60,000 nt of DNA, from positions 2,689,501 through 2,749,500 of the forward strand of contig NC_064043.1 of the NCBI RefSeq assembly GCF_932526225.1, in the 5' to 3' direction. The position numbers were made by a program, and so were the translations under genes. Origin of the DNA: Nematostella vectensis (lineage: Eukaryota; Cnidaria; Anthozoa; Actiniaria; Edwardsiidae). Below are positions 23,440-34,982 of this stretch, piece by piece; position 1 is the stretch's first letter, and every line of letters begins with the position of its first letter. The notes under the pieces are model-generated. The model had not been told where the DNA came from. It worked only from the letters and a program-made list of their open reading frames with translations, and did no database searches.

Positions 23440-25265
23440 GACTGCACAAACTAAGCTATCTTTCTTGGATTGGGCGCGTATAATAATATTATATAATGAT
23501 AATATAGTTAATTGTTTCAATCAAAGTTACAAAGTGGATTGCAGAAAAGGCGCAACACAAGAACATTGCTATTAAATATTAGGCTGGCATTTCACCGTTA
23601 CAAGAAAGATGGACCGTCCTTGTCAGCAATGGCCGATGCATGCTGCCTGACCTAAGGCTATGCGATGAGTGAACAAAGTCGACATATTTAGTGCGTACTA
23701 TTTTAAACATTTCTGCGCACAATTGAAATACCCCGATTTCTTCCTTCCAGAAGTATTCTGCCATCAAGGAGGTTTTCTCCTTTAAATGGTATTGGGATAA
23801 GCCCCTTTGCCGTCTGTCTTGTCTACTTGATGCCGCCTTTTTTTTTATAAGCGGGCGTCCGAAAGAAGAAAGTTTGAATGGAGCGCGGGCCCGGTACAAG
23901 GACGTGAGTTACGCCAATTTGTCACCGGTCAATCCTGGTGCCCCAGTTCCTTTTTACCTCTTCCGACCATGGGCTTTTCGACGAGAGCTTTACCGACGAC
24001 TATTTGCCGGCTATGGTTTCACCGATCGGGTTTGTAAACCTGCGGTTTGGCCTTTTTACGTATCTGTTGCTGCTGTGTTCCTGTGATGTGTCTATTTGCA
24101 AGCATGTGTAAGATGTTGATATCTTGTCGAATCGGGAGGTCTTAACATCAGGGATGCGCGTCGGAAAATTTGAAAAAATACCCTAAAAATACACAAACAG
24201 CAAAAATTACCCCCTAGAAAATACCCAATCCCTAGATTAGAAAATAGAATAGAAATAGAAACTCCCTAACCCCCCACCCCCTTTCCGGGCTCAACATACT
24301 AAAATAGACAACTTTCGAATTCATAATACTTAAAAAAACATAAACAGCTAAAGCCTACACTGTACTAGGGATCTTAAAGACACTCGTACTCGGAACTCGA
24401 TAGTAGAGTAAGCGGTTCCTTGTCTGTCTGAGTTGAGGGCCAGACCAGACGTTACACACTGTAGTTTGAAGCTGTGGGATTAACCGAGTGATAAACTGTC
24501 CATTTAGTATCCACATCTGTGCAAACTGCACAGTTTTATAAAGTAAATCTGTTCAGCCGCGCTGCTAGATGACTCTATATTTCTTTCAGTGCAGAAAGCA
24601 TAGATCACGCGATAGGGCACCCGGCTAATCTAGCGTGAAATGCGAGCTCGTGCGTGCGACGTGACATGGGACCGATTTACAGAAGACGCCGTTTTAAGTT
24701 CTCAGGAAAACCACGCGATATAAGAAACCTCCCCTTCAAAAGACCGTTAAGTCACAATCTCATTATCATAATCATAAGCAATCATCCTACTGACTGTCTC
24801 ATTGTCGCAGACGGTTCGACGGACCAGGAGTCAACGGTGCGCTAGTATTATTGAATGGGTGACCATGGAGCCGTGAACGAAAATAACGCGCTCCAGTTGA
24901 AGTAATCAAGCAGCTTATAGGGATAGCCTCGCGAATGTTCTTCCTTCCTCGGGCCGTGATCGAAGTTTGTAACTCGAGTCGTTCGCGCAGCTTGTGCCCC
25001 GCGCTAAAGGGCGTCTAGGATTGGCTGTCGATGCCCTGTCTCTACCCCGAGGTCCTTGGCATAATTTCCGTCCATCATATCAGCTTGACATAAGTCGGAG
25101 CGCTGAAGGTGAACTCATAGTTCCTCTACCGCTGAAGCTGAAAACATCAAAGTAAACTTGCCATACAAGACGCGCACAAGTCTTGACGACTCCGCGTGAA
25201 CTTACGGCTAGCTTAGTGGGCTAAACCAAAGGCGTTATAGTGGGTAGACACACGTAATTTGCGAG
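23440..25265. other. Intergenic region and FN3-gene upstream sequence
   Basis: No convincing exon was found between the USP19-like poly(A) signal and the ATG at 25266. Open frames of about 70-116 codons near 23579-24086 have no recognisable family, no clean splice context and no similarity to neighbours, so they are left unannotated. The last few hundred bases should contain the FN3-gene promoter and 5' UTR, but no TATA or initiator motif can be singled out. Confidence 0.5.
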
Positions 25266-28200
25266 ATGTTGAGAGCACGGTGGTTTGTATTCCTCGTCAA
25301 ATTGTCTGCAGTCTTGGGTCTCTTGGTGAAGTCGATTGGTAAGTCACGAGTAAAGTCTAGCACTCGGTGGATTTCTTAGAATTTATGTAAGGCCGGGTAG
25401 GGGTCTATGCAGACCAGAACAACACTGGAATAGTGGGTAGCTTTTAGCTGTTACGCACTGCTTTTGGAATCCATTGACATTTTAATATTTTCCTGAAAGG
25501 AATCAGTGTCTGATATTCGATGGCAATTAGCGACGATTTTAAAAGCGCAAGGATAATTAAATACTTCTACAGATGGTTGTTTAGATAAGCTTAGATTTAC
25601 AGAATTGAGTACGAGTTTATAACATGACTGTTGTGTTATGAAGATTATTGTTAGATAACATACACCTCAAAACATCTCACGCCTTGATACACAATGGCAA
25701 ACGTGAAGGTCAGAATGAGTAATAGGCGCTAGATTTAATTTAAGTTTAATTTTATTGATTTCAAACTTCCTGTTAGAGTTTTCCCTTTCTTTTCCTGAAA
25801 AGTTCTTCCAGTCAATAAAGTTTTTCGTGGAAGCACATTTTTTAATTATTACTTTGGATTGTTTAGTCAACGTTGACAAATATGTTTATTGGTTTTGAAA
25901 AACTTCTGAAATTCCCTCGCAGGTCGATAACGTCATCAATATCGAGCAGTTAGCCGGTATATATCTCAAAATGCGATTGTCGAGATTAGGTCCTTCTTGG
26001 CAATAGATCCAGACTTAATCTTTAAAAAAGATCACAATTAAAAAAAAGCCTCGCTGGAACCCTCGTAAATGTATTCGTTTTATAGCAAAGCTTGTTGTAA
26101 GTCCAAAAGATATGTACACAGTGCGCAGATGAGAGCTACCGTTGCGAAGATAAGATACTATCTTATTGTTATTGACCGCAGAAGCCATATTGTTATCTCA
26201 GGTCACTTGCGTAAAGGCTAAAAATCCCGGCTGGTCGCCAGAAAATAGAGCACGGGACTATAGTATCACTAAACACTTGTTAACGGCTCTTATCGATGGG
26301 TTTAGCGATGGGTTTCACTCAAGACGTCAAGGGCGTGCGCAGATCGTTAATTCGTCTGCGCCATCGCTGAAAGAAAAACTAGGACCAGCTATGCATTGTT
26401 ATTCTGTTGTCAGCTTTCTGACCACATCCTTAAAGAGCTGTCATCGCAGCTCGCCGTATTTTGGTTTTCTTCCAAGTTCCGGCTTGTTTAAGCTAATTGT
26501 GAGTGATCGGCGATGCTGAGAGAGTTATTCCAGTTATCCCTAGCCATAGAAATCCTCCTCCAGATGGGGCCACTTAGAATAGCTTGCAGAAAAAAGTGAA
26601 AGAGAGTTTACTCTTGTGTTAGATTACGATATAGAAAGTGTATAGAAAATACATAATTATATGATGCATCCATTTCTTGCCGTTTTCATCAAAGGGAATC
26701 GGGTAATCGAGGGAGTTAGCCGGATGCAGGCGTGGCATTTCTAGAGAGGATTGTTTTGTTTAGAAGTCAAGGTCTAATTAGTATCCTACTCAAAATGGTT
26801 ACTCTTTGGAAATCGTTCAATTTTCCGTTTCATTATGTCCTTTTGCATTTTTCACTATCAAACAAAAAAGAATAGTCAACATTGTTAAATATTGAGGCTA
26901 GTTATTTTCTCTAAATGCTCACAAAAATAATCCTTGTGACAAGCTCTTTACGATGGCAATGACGATGGCTCGAAGGAACAGGGACACTTCTCCACATTAC
27001 AGAGAGAGGCAGCGTGTTTCAATTTATTGGTGTTATTTCAGTCAATTAAGTCAATTGAACTTAATTTTCGCGGAATTAAATTCCCTGCAAACATATTTTT
27101 TGCCGCGACCGCAAAATTAAAGAATAATGTTATTAGTTTAACCTCACCAAGATCCATATAAGCTTGGTCTCTCCATTTCATCAAGTATCAAGCGGGCATT
27201 CTGATTTCCCCATTTATAAACTTTTTTTAACAGCCACTATAATTCGTTTTATAACAACAGCCTTCCATGACAAGCGACATATCTACACTGAAAAACAACG
27301 CATTGTACGTGACAACGTGACTCAGGACAATCTGGTCGTCTCCTGTTTCTAAAACACGTCCAGCAAAACACGGTGTTTGTTTTCATTCAAAATTGTGGCT
27401 ATTAGTAGCATTACTCAGCAGTATTAGCGCGAACCTAATAGGGTCATTTGGGGGGGTTGGAAGACATGTGACTTACTCGAGCTTTCCTCGTCCCGCCTTA
27501 GCGTCTCCTTTGGACAAAATAAAACGAGGTCGGAATATGTTTACTGGTTTTAATGTTTTCACAAGATAACGGATAAAAAATACAGGTTCTGGGGAAGTGA
27601 GGGGGGGGGGGAAAGTACTTGGGGATGGGAGGGGGGGTACTTTACAATAGATTAGATTTAGTCAAGGTGCTACTGTTCTACCTCTTTCTTTTGAGTTTCT
27701 GCATTTACTCTGCTAGCAAAGGGTAGCCTTGCGTGACTAGCGGCTGCAAAGGAGATAAGTACTAATCACATCACTTTTCCTCTACAGATGCGAACCCTGG
27801 TAGACCGACCGGTCTTGCTGTGGTCGATCTAGAACCAAGCAGCACGCATGGAGTTGCTGTCACGCTCGTGTGGCGTGACCCATCAGGTGGTAACGCAAGC
27901 CTGAGGTATTATGTGCGTTACGCGCCCTTTGAGGGTCGTACGACTCAGAAGGTGGTGCTTAGTAACCAGGCTGTGCTGAAACTCAAGCCCAACACGTGGT
28001 ACTTGGTGAGGGTGTTAGCGCTAGACGCGGATAGCCGGCAGAGCCCGTGGTCCGAGGGGCTAAGAGTGTTTACAAACGAATCAGGTGAGTTACTAGGTCA
28101 GCGGACTAAGCCATTGGTAGCCAGCGATCAAAAGAGCATATTTTTAGGTCTGGATTGGTCTCCCGAAACTTGAGGGTGTATGCTAGCATCACATTGTTTT

Positions 28201-31200
28201 AAAGAGTGTTCACACGCTTCGTGCATCGTGTATTGTTATCTTGAAATAGTATTTTGATCAAAAAGCTTATTCTCACTACGCCGTATGCCGCGCACAAATG
28301 CGAGAGAGCGTTTAGATTTGTTTATAGAAATAACTATCCTGTCCCATCCCATCCCATCCTATCCTATCCTATCTTATCCTATCTTATCCTATCTTATCCT
28401 ATCCTATCCTATCCTATCTTAACACAAGTGAGAATTGGCCAAACAAAAGTGCAAATTCAAAAAATCAAGCAGCTGTGTTTCAGTAGCGGATCTGGGGGTG
28501 TTTTCAGGGGGTTTAACCCCCCCCCCCCCTCCCCCCCCTTTTAGGTTGCCAGAAACCCATATGTAACAAAAAAAATTACCCCCTCCCCCCTTTGTCACTA
28601 AGCCACCCCCCTCCCTCCTATAGCGAAAAGCTGGATCCGCCCCTGTGTTTTCTTGCGCTTATGTTCCAGTGAGAATCGGGAAAATTTCAGCCTTGACAAG
28701 TTACAAAAATGCGATTCTTCAAAAATAGATCAGAAAATTCACCGTCATTCCCCTTACATCTCTCAGTTCCCAGCATGGCTCCGATGAACGTCACGGCCAG
28801 GTCACATGATAGCAGGTCCATCAGGGTCTCATGGCACCCCATCCCCTCCGAGTACCACCACGCCCTGTTACAGGGGTACATCGTATTCTACCGACCCTCC
28901 AACACCGGCCGCTGGCTTCGGCAAAGTGTATCTAATGACACTCTAGTGTACAATATAAAGGGTCTTAAACCTGGTGTAAGGTACTTAGTCGCCGTAGCGG
29001 GGTACACGAATAAAGGAGCGGGCAAGAAATCCAGACCTGTCACCGTCACCGTTCAGGAGGAGTGGGGTAAGTATGATTGAGGCCTGGAAAAGGACTAAGG
29101 GAGAAGCTAGGGGAAGGGGCCAGGGGAAGGGGCTAAGGGAAGAAGTTAGGGGGAAGGGACAAGGATAACAAGCTAGGGGAAGAGTGGCCAGGGGAAGGGG
29201 CTAAGGGAGAAGCTGGGGGAAGGGGCAAGGATAAGAACCTAGGGGAAGGAACCAGAGGGGCTAAGGGAAGAAGTTAGGGAAAGGGGCTAAGGGAAGAAGC
29301 TAGGGGGAAGGGACAAGGATAACAAGCTAGGGGAAGAGTGGCCAGGGGAAGAGATAAGTATAACAAGCTAGGGGAAGAGTGGCCAGGGGAAGAGATAAGT
29401 ATAACAAGCTAGGGGAAGAGTGGCCAGGGGAAGAGATAAAGATAACAAGCTAGGGGAAGAGTGGCCAGGGGAAGAGATAAGGATAACAAGCTAGGGGAAG
29501 AGTGGCCAGGGGAAGGGATAAGTATAACAAGCTAGGGGAAGAGTGGCCAGGGGAAGAGATAAGGATAACAAGCTAGGGGAAGAGTGGCCAGGGGAAGAGA
29601 TAAGGATAACAAGCTAGGGGAAGAGTGGCCAGGGGAAGGGATAAGGATAACAAGCTAGGGGAAGAGTGGCCAGGGGAAGAGATAAGGATAACAAGCTAGG
29701 GGAAGAGTGGCCAGGGGAAGGGATAAGGATAACAAGCTAGGGGAAGAGTGGCCAGGGGAAGAGATAAGGATAACAAGCTAGGGGAAGAGTGGCCAGGGGA
29801 AGAGATAAGGATAACAAGCTAGGGGAAGAGTGGCCAGGGGAAGAGATAAGTATAACAAGCTAGGGGAAGAGTGGCCAGGGGAAGAGATAAGGATAACAAG
29901 CTAGGGGAAGAGTGGCCAGGGGAAGAGATAAGGATAACAAGCTAGGGGAAGAGTGGCCAGGGGAAGAGATAAGGATAACAAGCTAGGGGAAGAGTGGCCA
30001 GGGGAAGAGATAAGGATAACAAGCTAGGGGAAGAGTGGCCAGGGGAAGAGATAAGGATAACAAGCTAGGGGAAGAGTGGCCAGGGGAAGGGATAAGGATA
30101 ACAAGCTAGGGGAAGAGTGGCCAGGGGAAGAGATAAGGATAACAAGCTAGGGGAAGAGTGGCCAGGGGAAGGGATAAGGATAACAGGCTAGGGGAAGAGT
30201 GGCCAGGGGAAGAGATAAGGATAACAAGCTAGGGGAAGAGTGGCCAGGGGAAGAGATAAGGATAACAAGCTAGGGGAAGAGTGGCCAGGGGAAGAGATAA
30301 GTATAACAAGCTAGGGGAAGAGTGGCCAGGGGAAGAGATAAGGATAACAAGCTAGGGGAAGAGTGGCCAGGGGAAGAGATAAGGATAACAAGCTAGGGGA
30401 AGAGTGGCCAGGGGAAGAGATAAGGATAACAAGCTAGGGGAAGAGTGGCCAGGGGAAGAGATAAGGATAACAAGCTAGGGGAAGGGGCCGGGGGTGAAAG
30501 AGGTATAGGCTATATAGAGTTGTGAGGGAGATTTTTATTTGTTAATTCCTCTGATAGTGATCAAGTCCACTGTGGGTGTCACGCATAAAACTACAGGAGA
30601 AACCACCAGTACACACCCAACAACAGACATGGTCCCTAAAGGTAGGACGAAACACAGCAGCCCCTACTTATCATCTGATTACCAACGGCTATTGTAATCA
30701 GCTAATATATTGTTATTAACCCTTTTCTTTATCAGTGACTACGCATGTCACGCAGGCTCGTCCTGCATCATCGCATGTCTCCACGTCACATCGCATGTCT
30801 CCACTCACAAAACTAACAACTAACCCTGGTATGCTAATTTCTTACTCTAATTAATATTGCTTAACTATCCACAAGTACAATTCATTTGATGGCCGGGAAA
30901 AAAACTGACGAAACTTTAAAATAAAAAAAATGTATGTGGTGGATCGAACTTGACTGGCTAGTTAAAATAGAAAAATAGACCAGACATCCAGACATCCGCT
31001 GAATGGCCACATTGATCATCGATAAATGGTATCCATGTTTGATGAAAAAAAAGTCTAAAGATCCTTGCCCAAGATCGAACCCGATCAGCATTTTCATTTA
31101 AAAATAAAAAACGATGCATACATCCAGACGTGCGCTGAATCACCGTATGGCAGCTAAAGCTTTACGGCTAGGCTGGAGATTTCTGCCCCAACACCGCTAT

Positions 31201-33392
31201 CTAGCGAACTGTACAACACAAAGGAACCTGAGGTACCCGCGCATTTATGGGGAGGCAATAACCAGGATCCCAGGCCTGTCTTATACGGTTACGCCACGCA
31301 CAGCTCGCTGTGACGTAGCGTGAAAATAACGATGTCTATCAGGGCGCCTTGGGTCTCTTGGGAGGGTGTAGCTATGATCGTTCAGTGATGTAATCGTTTG
31401 CACGTGCACATAGATTTTTTTGTGTTCGAGACAAGAAAATTATCCGTAGATACCATAGAGTAGTTTTCAAAATCCAACAAAATGTAATTGTTTAAGTGTA
31501 ATAGTCAAGCCAGAACAAAAGAGAACAAAGACATTACAGTGTATTAGTACTAAATAAAATATTACACGGGTTTTTGAAAACCTCTCTAATGGTTTCTTTT
31601 AAAAATTAAAACAAAATTTGACCAGAAATGATCTGTTACCGACTGAGCAACATCGTCGAAAAGAAATTTTGAGCAGAAATGAGTCGTTTGCAAATATTTA
31701 ACAATAGAACTAGCTTGAGCTGACACGCTTCTACTAAAATCTAATATTTCTTTATCAGCGTCCATGTATATCAGAAGCTCTTCCCCGGTTGTGACACACA
31801 CTCCCAATGTAACGCCATCTCCGCTGACTAATGCTGGTATGTCTTGGCGTTACATAATGCTATTATCTGTATTCACTTAGTACACAAGGTCTCTTAAGCT
31901 CTTTCAAAAGTAACATACATAATCAACAATTATACCATTTCCATTGAGGTGGAGAGTGGCGAAATATGGAAATGGTATAATTGTTTTAACATATAAAACG
32001 AGCTTTAGAGCAATTTTCTTTTCGTAAACACTTGTAAATCGGCTGTTACACCCGCCATTTGCTTGATTTCGGGGCGCAGGAAAATATCCACCTCCTAGGG
32101 AGGTATATATTGCATTTTATCCCGAGTTTCTCAACCAATCAAATCGCTTGTTCTTATATATACGGTATAACAACATAAGCGCGTACTCTCAACACATAAC
32201 GCGCATAACGACGCAGGCCCGTACCCAGATCCTGCGGCATAATGACATAAAAAATTCCCTGTTAGTTCTTTCGAGGGGGGGATGGGGGGGGGGGCAGATT
32301 TTTTATCAGAAAACTCATTCTCCTCCCTCCCCCTCCCCCCCCCCCAGGAAAAAATAGGTCCACCATCGGATTTCGCACCCCCCGCGACGCACACGAGGCG
32401 TCACGTGACGCCTGTGTAGGCGAGAAAAAGAAGAAGGAATCGCATTTGGAGCGGAAGTAGGAGAAAAGCTTTTTTCCTTCTTTCTTCTCTTCGCTTCGAC
32501 TCGTTTACACGGGATGTACTCGGTGTATCGTGTGTTGGGTGGGTTTAGTTTCAGTTATCGGTGTTTCGCGCTGAGCTGACCCCATTTTTGGACAGATCCA
32601 GAGTATCGTAGTGAAATATCTCGCTTCTTTTAATGTACGAGAGGGATTATTTCTCGTGTTTCAGACTTCACCGCTGTCCAGGCCGCCAAGCACGACATGC
32701 CTCGACACAAATCCTCTACTCTTAGCCTCGTCTTCAAGATCATCCTTCCAGCAGCCGCCGGGGGCCTGGTACTAGTCCTGCTGATTGTATGTCTGTTGTG
32801 GCGTCATCGTCGCAAGGCACAACGGGATTACAAGCAGGGACAGGAGGGCACGATGGGATTGGTTGCGTTGAGTGACAAGAAAAGCCAGGAGGTGACTAGG
32901 CCTAAGGGCGTGGTCACTAGGGGTGAGGGGAGTATCCGGTATGCCCCGCCCTCATGTTCCTCACCTCCCCCCTCAAGGGGTACCGTGGGGGAGGGGGAGA
33001 GGCCGAGCTCGTCCAATGACGATACTTACACTTCTGATGAGACCAGTCCTATGTTGCCTCAAGTCCCGGATGTACAGACATTGCCTGTGAACAATGTACG
33101 ATATGTGAACCACGAACCCGTAACCCGCCCGCATCCCGCGAGTGACCCGTCACGAATATACGCTGTACCCTTTGCGATCCCAAACGTCCCGCGGGATGTC
33201 CCGAAAGATAACGGGTACGAAAACATGAAACATTTATACGAGTCCCTGGAGCCAAAGGAACACACCAAGCGTGTTTATATGAACCTTGATGACACGGAGA
33301 GGCCTTTGGAGGGGCTGTATGCGGAGATCCCCGCGAACGTGCTTGAGGGTGGGGGAGGTAGCATGGAAGCCCCACTCTGTCCAAAGGCATGA
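25266..33392 (+). CDS. Type I membrane protein with two FN3 domains and a tyrosine-rich tail (7 exons)
   Basis: Exons: 25266-25338, 27788-28084, 28767-29066, 30558-30641, 30736-30828, 31759-31836, 32665-33392, all joined in phase 1, giving 550 residues. Residues 1-24 are a signal peptide (MLRARWFVFLVKLSAVLGLL). Residues 25-122 and 124-222 are fibronectin type III domains, one per exon (first with WYLVRVLALDADS and SPWSEGLRVF, second with RVSWHPIP and YLVAVAGYTNKG). Exons 4-6 encode a Thr/Ser/Pro-rich, probably O-glycosylated stalk. A TM helix spans about 334-354 and is followed by the stop-transfer RHRRK. The cytoplasmic tail has a Pro-rich patch and several tyrosine motifs (YAPP, YVNH, YAVP, YENM, YESL, YMNL, YAEI) resembling SH2 docking sites. 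Five N-glycosylation sequons lie outside. The architecture resembles adhesion or growth-factor/cytokine-type receptors, but no orthologue is recognised and there is no kinase or phosphatase domain. Confidence 0.88.
25339..27787. other. FN3-gene intron 1, no further gene seen
   Basis: A 2.4-kb first intron between the signal-peptide exon (donor GTAAGT at 25339) and the first FN3 exon (acceptor CTCTACAG). It has short poly-G runs near 27600-27640 and no tandem array or recognisable element. Open frames of 60-117 codons in it show no family resemblance. Confidence 0.6.
28331..28422. repeat. ATCCT pentanucleotide microsatellite
   Basis: A run of ATCCC/ATCCT/ATCTT pentamers in FN3-gene intron 2, about 18 units with interruptions. 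Confidence 0.9.
28481..28645. mobile_element. 165-bp MITE with CAG..GCGGATC ends and TGTTT target duplication
   Basis: The left end CAGTAGCGGATCTGGGGG and right end GCTGGATCCGCCCCTG are inverted partners (CAGnnGCGGATCnrG). TGTTT flanks both sides (28476-28480 and 28646-28650). The interior is C-tract and CCCCTCCC-rich. It lies in FN3-gene intron 2, ending 121 bp before exon 3. Confidence 0.7.
29085..30487 (+). repeat. 42-bp minisatellite, about 33 copies, in FN3-gene intron 3
   Basis: The unit is GGCCAGGGGAAGAGATAAGG followed by ATAACAAGCTAGGGGAAGAGT. It starts 18 bp after the exon 3 donor (29067). The first few copies are irregular (AAGGGAGAAGCTAGGGGAAG) and later ones almost identical. The segment CAGGGGAAGAGATAAGTATAA can be aligned with the exon-donor junction CAGGAGGAGTGGGGTAAGTATGA, with the donor G replaced, so a splice-junction origin is possible but not proven. 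Confidence 0.95.
31327..31410 (+). repeat. Dispersed repeat, copy 1
   Basis: The segment with CAGGGCGCCTTGGGTCTCTT and GGGAGGGTGTAGCTATGA recurs in inverse orientation at the right edge of the window (59925-60000), including the flanking CACGTGCAC. It is a short interspersed family of unknown type, in FN3-gene intron 5. Confidence 0.85.
31940..32160 (+). repeat. Dispersed repeat family A, copy 1 (about 220 bp)
   Basis: Closely matches 39982-40180: both run from GAGGTGGA-AGTGGCGAAA through AGAGCAATTTTCTTTTCG and GATTTCGGGGCGCAGGAAAA to TTTCTCAACCAATCAAATCG. GAGGTGG near the start and CCACCTCCTAGG near the end are inverted, suggesting a small non-autonomous element. This copy lies in FN3-gene intron 6. 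Confidence 0.87.
32396..32413. other. Perfect 18-bp palindrome with CACGTG core
   Basis: AGGCGTCACGTGACGCCT is its own complement and centres on an E-box (CACGTG). It lies in FN3-gene intron 6, 252 bp before exon 7, between C/G-rich tracts. It could be a bHLH or bZIP site or the hairpin tip of an element; nothing further decides between these. Confidence 0.6.
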
Positions 33393-33640
33393 CCCTAGCT
33401 TGCCGTGAATGATAGATAGAGATAGATGAAAGCTGAAGGAAAGACGCAGATATGAGCGCTCTTTCGCAATTCGCTATGATCGTCGTCAAGATAGAAAGAG
33501 AGGGTTTAAAATGTAGATATTAATCTCACGTTACATGGTCCATTCGTAGACACTCAGGGGAGAAGTCGATCCGATATCCCAATTCGTTCACAGTGTGAGT
33601 TGATTATTTTCTGTAGAAACGTTATATTACGATAGAGATA

Positions 33641-33646
33641 AATAAA
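33641..33646 (+). promoter_or_regulatory. Polyadenylation signal of the FN3 gene
   Basis: AATAAA (overlapping AATAAATA) 249 bases after the TGA stop at 33390-33392. Confidence 0.55.
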
Positions 33647-34982
33647 TAGATAGACCAGGAAAATGCAAAAAGCAGATGTGTGACTCAGCTTTAGTTACCT
33701 ATACGGAGCTTTGTGTCGTTTGTCCCGTCTCTAGTCCAAAAGCATAGATCGCAACAGGGAGAAAAGAGTCTCTTCAAGATGGCCTAAGATCAATGGCCAA
33801 AAATCGCGCACGCATGATGTCATCAATGTACCAAATTTGGGGCATTGAAGTTTTTACTATCAAGAGATTAAAACATGCACATTGTTCAAGTCTAAGCTAA
33901 ATGTCTCGTTTATACCCTTAATACTTAGTTTAATAAGTTCAAGCGATGACTGAAATTTATCACGCGCACTGATTTGTTGGTGTAATGACATGATAACTGA
34001 TAACGTCATGGAAATAATTAAGGCAAACTCACACGCTTGTACTTAGTGCATTTACATATTGTTAAAAACAGTTTTGATCATAAAATTATCTTACTATAAA
34101 AAAGGTTCTTAGTTTGGTCTAGTTGACGCATTTTGTTCAGTCGTGTGGTTGCGCACGATTGTTCTTTTAGGGCCTGCATGACCATCCGCATATATCGCAT
34201 CTGGGACATTCCCCGCACCCATTGGGCGTGGCCGCCCATCCGTCCTTCTGGCCATCAGGAAATCCACGGCATCTGACGAGAATCATGTCGGCATGAAGAA
34301 GCCCTGTAAAGCAAAATGTGGACGCGCATGCTTGCCCGTGTGTTTCTGTCGGCATGAGTTTTTCCCTTAGATTCCCTTAGTTTTTCTATGCAGCCATTAT
34401 GACTTTGCGTGCAAGGTCAGTATTGTCGCCTGACTGGTTAGCTGTTTTTCATGACAGGTTAGTAGCGTTGCGTGACAGATAATACCGATTCTGCTTAATT
34501 TTCGCTCGTACTTAAATTCGCAAAATTAAAGATTTGCGGAAATAAAGACTTTGAACTTTAATCTCGCGAAATTTAATGGATATAGAAAAAAATTGATGAC
34601 AGAGGTTGAAGGTTCTCTTGGGATCTCTTAGTAAGGACCCGAGGGACAAGAATACTTTTCCGCTGTAACACTGACTTGAAAGGCACTTCAGCATCCGCTA
34701 AGGGACAGCTTCTTGGTTTAGTTTCATTATATTGGTCCTGTTTTAGCTGTTGGTTAACGTCATTCGAGAAAAATTTCGCAAAATTTATGATGAAAATAAA
34801 GAAAAATAAAGTAGCGACAGCGTATAAGAGTACTAGTTTTGCGACCAGAATAAAGCTCTGGGTGCGCGTGTATTTGAGGAGTGACAGGAAGACGGCATAT
34901 TCTAAATGTGAATCTAACACTTCACGGAGATCCTCGTCTTTAGGGCTCCATCAATGAGGGAGCCGCATTAATTATTTTGGTC
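33647..34982. other. Intergenic, no gene seen
   Basis: Between the FN3-gene poly(A) signal and the TCACGG array. AT-rich sequence with short open frames only. Nothing recognisable. Confidence 0.5.

Noticed and set aside
23579-24086. Opposed open frames of 106 and 70 codons after the USP19-like gene
   Set aside because: No recognisable domain, no splice or promoter support, and compositionally ordinary.
31030-31100. tRNA B-box-like GGTTCGATC on the minus strand
   Set aside because: No matching A box or cloverleaf could be drawn; at most a decayed SINE fragment.
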